From assembly GCF_003852495.1 (NCBI RefSeq), contig NZ_QAJI01000001.1:318786-382785 (forward strand): a stretch of 64,000 bases of DNA, in the 5' to 3' direction. Position 1 is the stretch's first letter; each line of letters opens with the position of its first letter. Below the pieces are notes generated by a model, which was given only the letters and a program-made list of their open reading frames with translations, had not been told where the DNA came from and searched no databases. Source of the DNA: Taibaiella sp. KBW10 (GTDB lineage Bacteria > Bacteroidota > Bacteroidia > Chitinophagales > Chitinophagaceae). Made by a program: the position numbers and the translations under genes. Of the stretch, positions 63,776 through 64,000 are shown piece by piece.

Positions 63776-63785
63776 ACTGTTAATG

Positions 63786-63859
63786 TAGGGAAGACAGGGT
63801 TCGAACCTGCGACCCCCTGGTCCCAAACCAGGTGCGCTACCGGACTGCGCTACTTCCCT
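63786..63859 (-). tRNA. tRNA-Pro (anticodon TGG)
   Basis: 74 nt. Acceptor AGGGAAG/CTTCCCT with discriminator A, D arm GCGCAGTCCGGTAGCGC, anticodon arm CCTGG-TTTGGGA-CCAGG, T arm with GGTTCGAACCC. CCA is not encoded. Confidence 0.96.
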
Positions 63860-63875
63860 ATAAAGACTTTAAGTG

Positions 63876-63964
63876 CGGTGAGGGGGGGATTCGAACCCCC
63901 GGTACAGTTTGACCCGTACGTCAGTTTAGCAAACTGGTGATTTCAGCCACTCATCCACCTCACC
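63876..63964 (-). tRNA. tRNA-Ser (anticodon GCT)
   Basis: 89 nt with long variable arm. Acceptor GGTGAGG/CCTCACC, discriminator G, anticodon loop TTGCTAA (GCT), T arm GGTTCGAATCC. CCA is not encoded. 16 nt upstream of tRNA-Pro, so one transcript. Confidence 0.96.
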
Positions 63965-64000
63965 AATACTTTAAGATCTTATCCCTTTTCGTTACCTAAA

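Noticed and set aside
63656-63940. 94-codon plus-strand ORF at the end of the window
   Set aside because: It runs antisense through both tRNA genes; the FEPATPWSQTRCATG peptide is the known artefact of translating across tRNA-Pro.

Overview
The window is chromosomal DNA from a member of the Bacteroidota, most likely the Chitinophagaceae or a close relative (inference). Support comes from four cargo proteins with type IX secretion (T9SS) C-terminal sorting domains, SusD/gliding-type lipoproteins and barrels, Bacteroidota-specific families (DUF3570/DUF4266, DUF3810, a GldM-C-like protein), a Y_Y_Y/Reg_prop sensor kinase, and several promoters of the Bacteroidota type (TTG or TTTG, 19-20 nt, TAnnTTTG), for example before rpsO, lspA, a transketolase subunit and a sigma-factor operon. 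There is no rRNA operon, insertion sequence, prophage core or CRISPR array.

Layout. 1-3.2 kb: 3' part of apbE followed by a DUF4266 lipoprotein with a C-terminal GGGCGCN tail and a DUF3570 outer-membrane protein, then a small barrel protein. 3.2-8.3 kb, minus strand: lytic transglycosylase, tatA, queA with lutC, and xerD with a marR regulator. 8.4-13.2 kb, plus strand: a tight run of brkB-like, aroC, ubiA-like, maf and a FabF-type ketosynthase. 13.2-20 kb: small proteins, a DivIC/FtsB protein, the C-terminal half of a split transketolase, a DMT transporter, an ECF sigma / anti-sigma / Spy-like envelope-stress operon, rpsO and cystathionine beta-synthase. 20-29.2 kb, plus strand: pdxA, engB, two tandem MORN+TonB proteins, dapD, a GldM-C-like protein, an MscS channel, a MutS2 without Smr domain, and rnpB.

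29.4-57.3 kb is an accessory, surface-oriented stretch: an S8 protease with T9SS tail, a DUF3810 protein, lspA, kynU, two histidine kinases (one with its LuxR-type response regulator), an octapeptide-repeat secreted protein, a lipoprotein, three large T9SS cargo proteins and a 743-residue beta-helix protein that has no signal peptide and looks like a tail-spike. Nearly every gene here is closed by a strong stem-loop terminator.

57.7-62.2 kb holds the most interesting locus: a 42-codon class I lanthipeptide precursor, too small to stand out in ordinary ORF lists, facing a lanB-lanC operon on the other strand. Leader motif, cysteine-bearing tail, full-length dehydratase and a cyclase with intact zinc ligands all agree, but no transporter or leader protease is in the window. 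The window ends with a quinone-oxidoreductase-like gene and two minus-strand tRNAs (Pro-TGG and Ser-GCT) that share one terminator.
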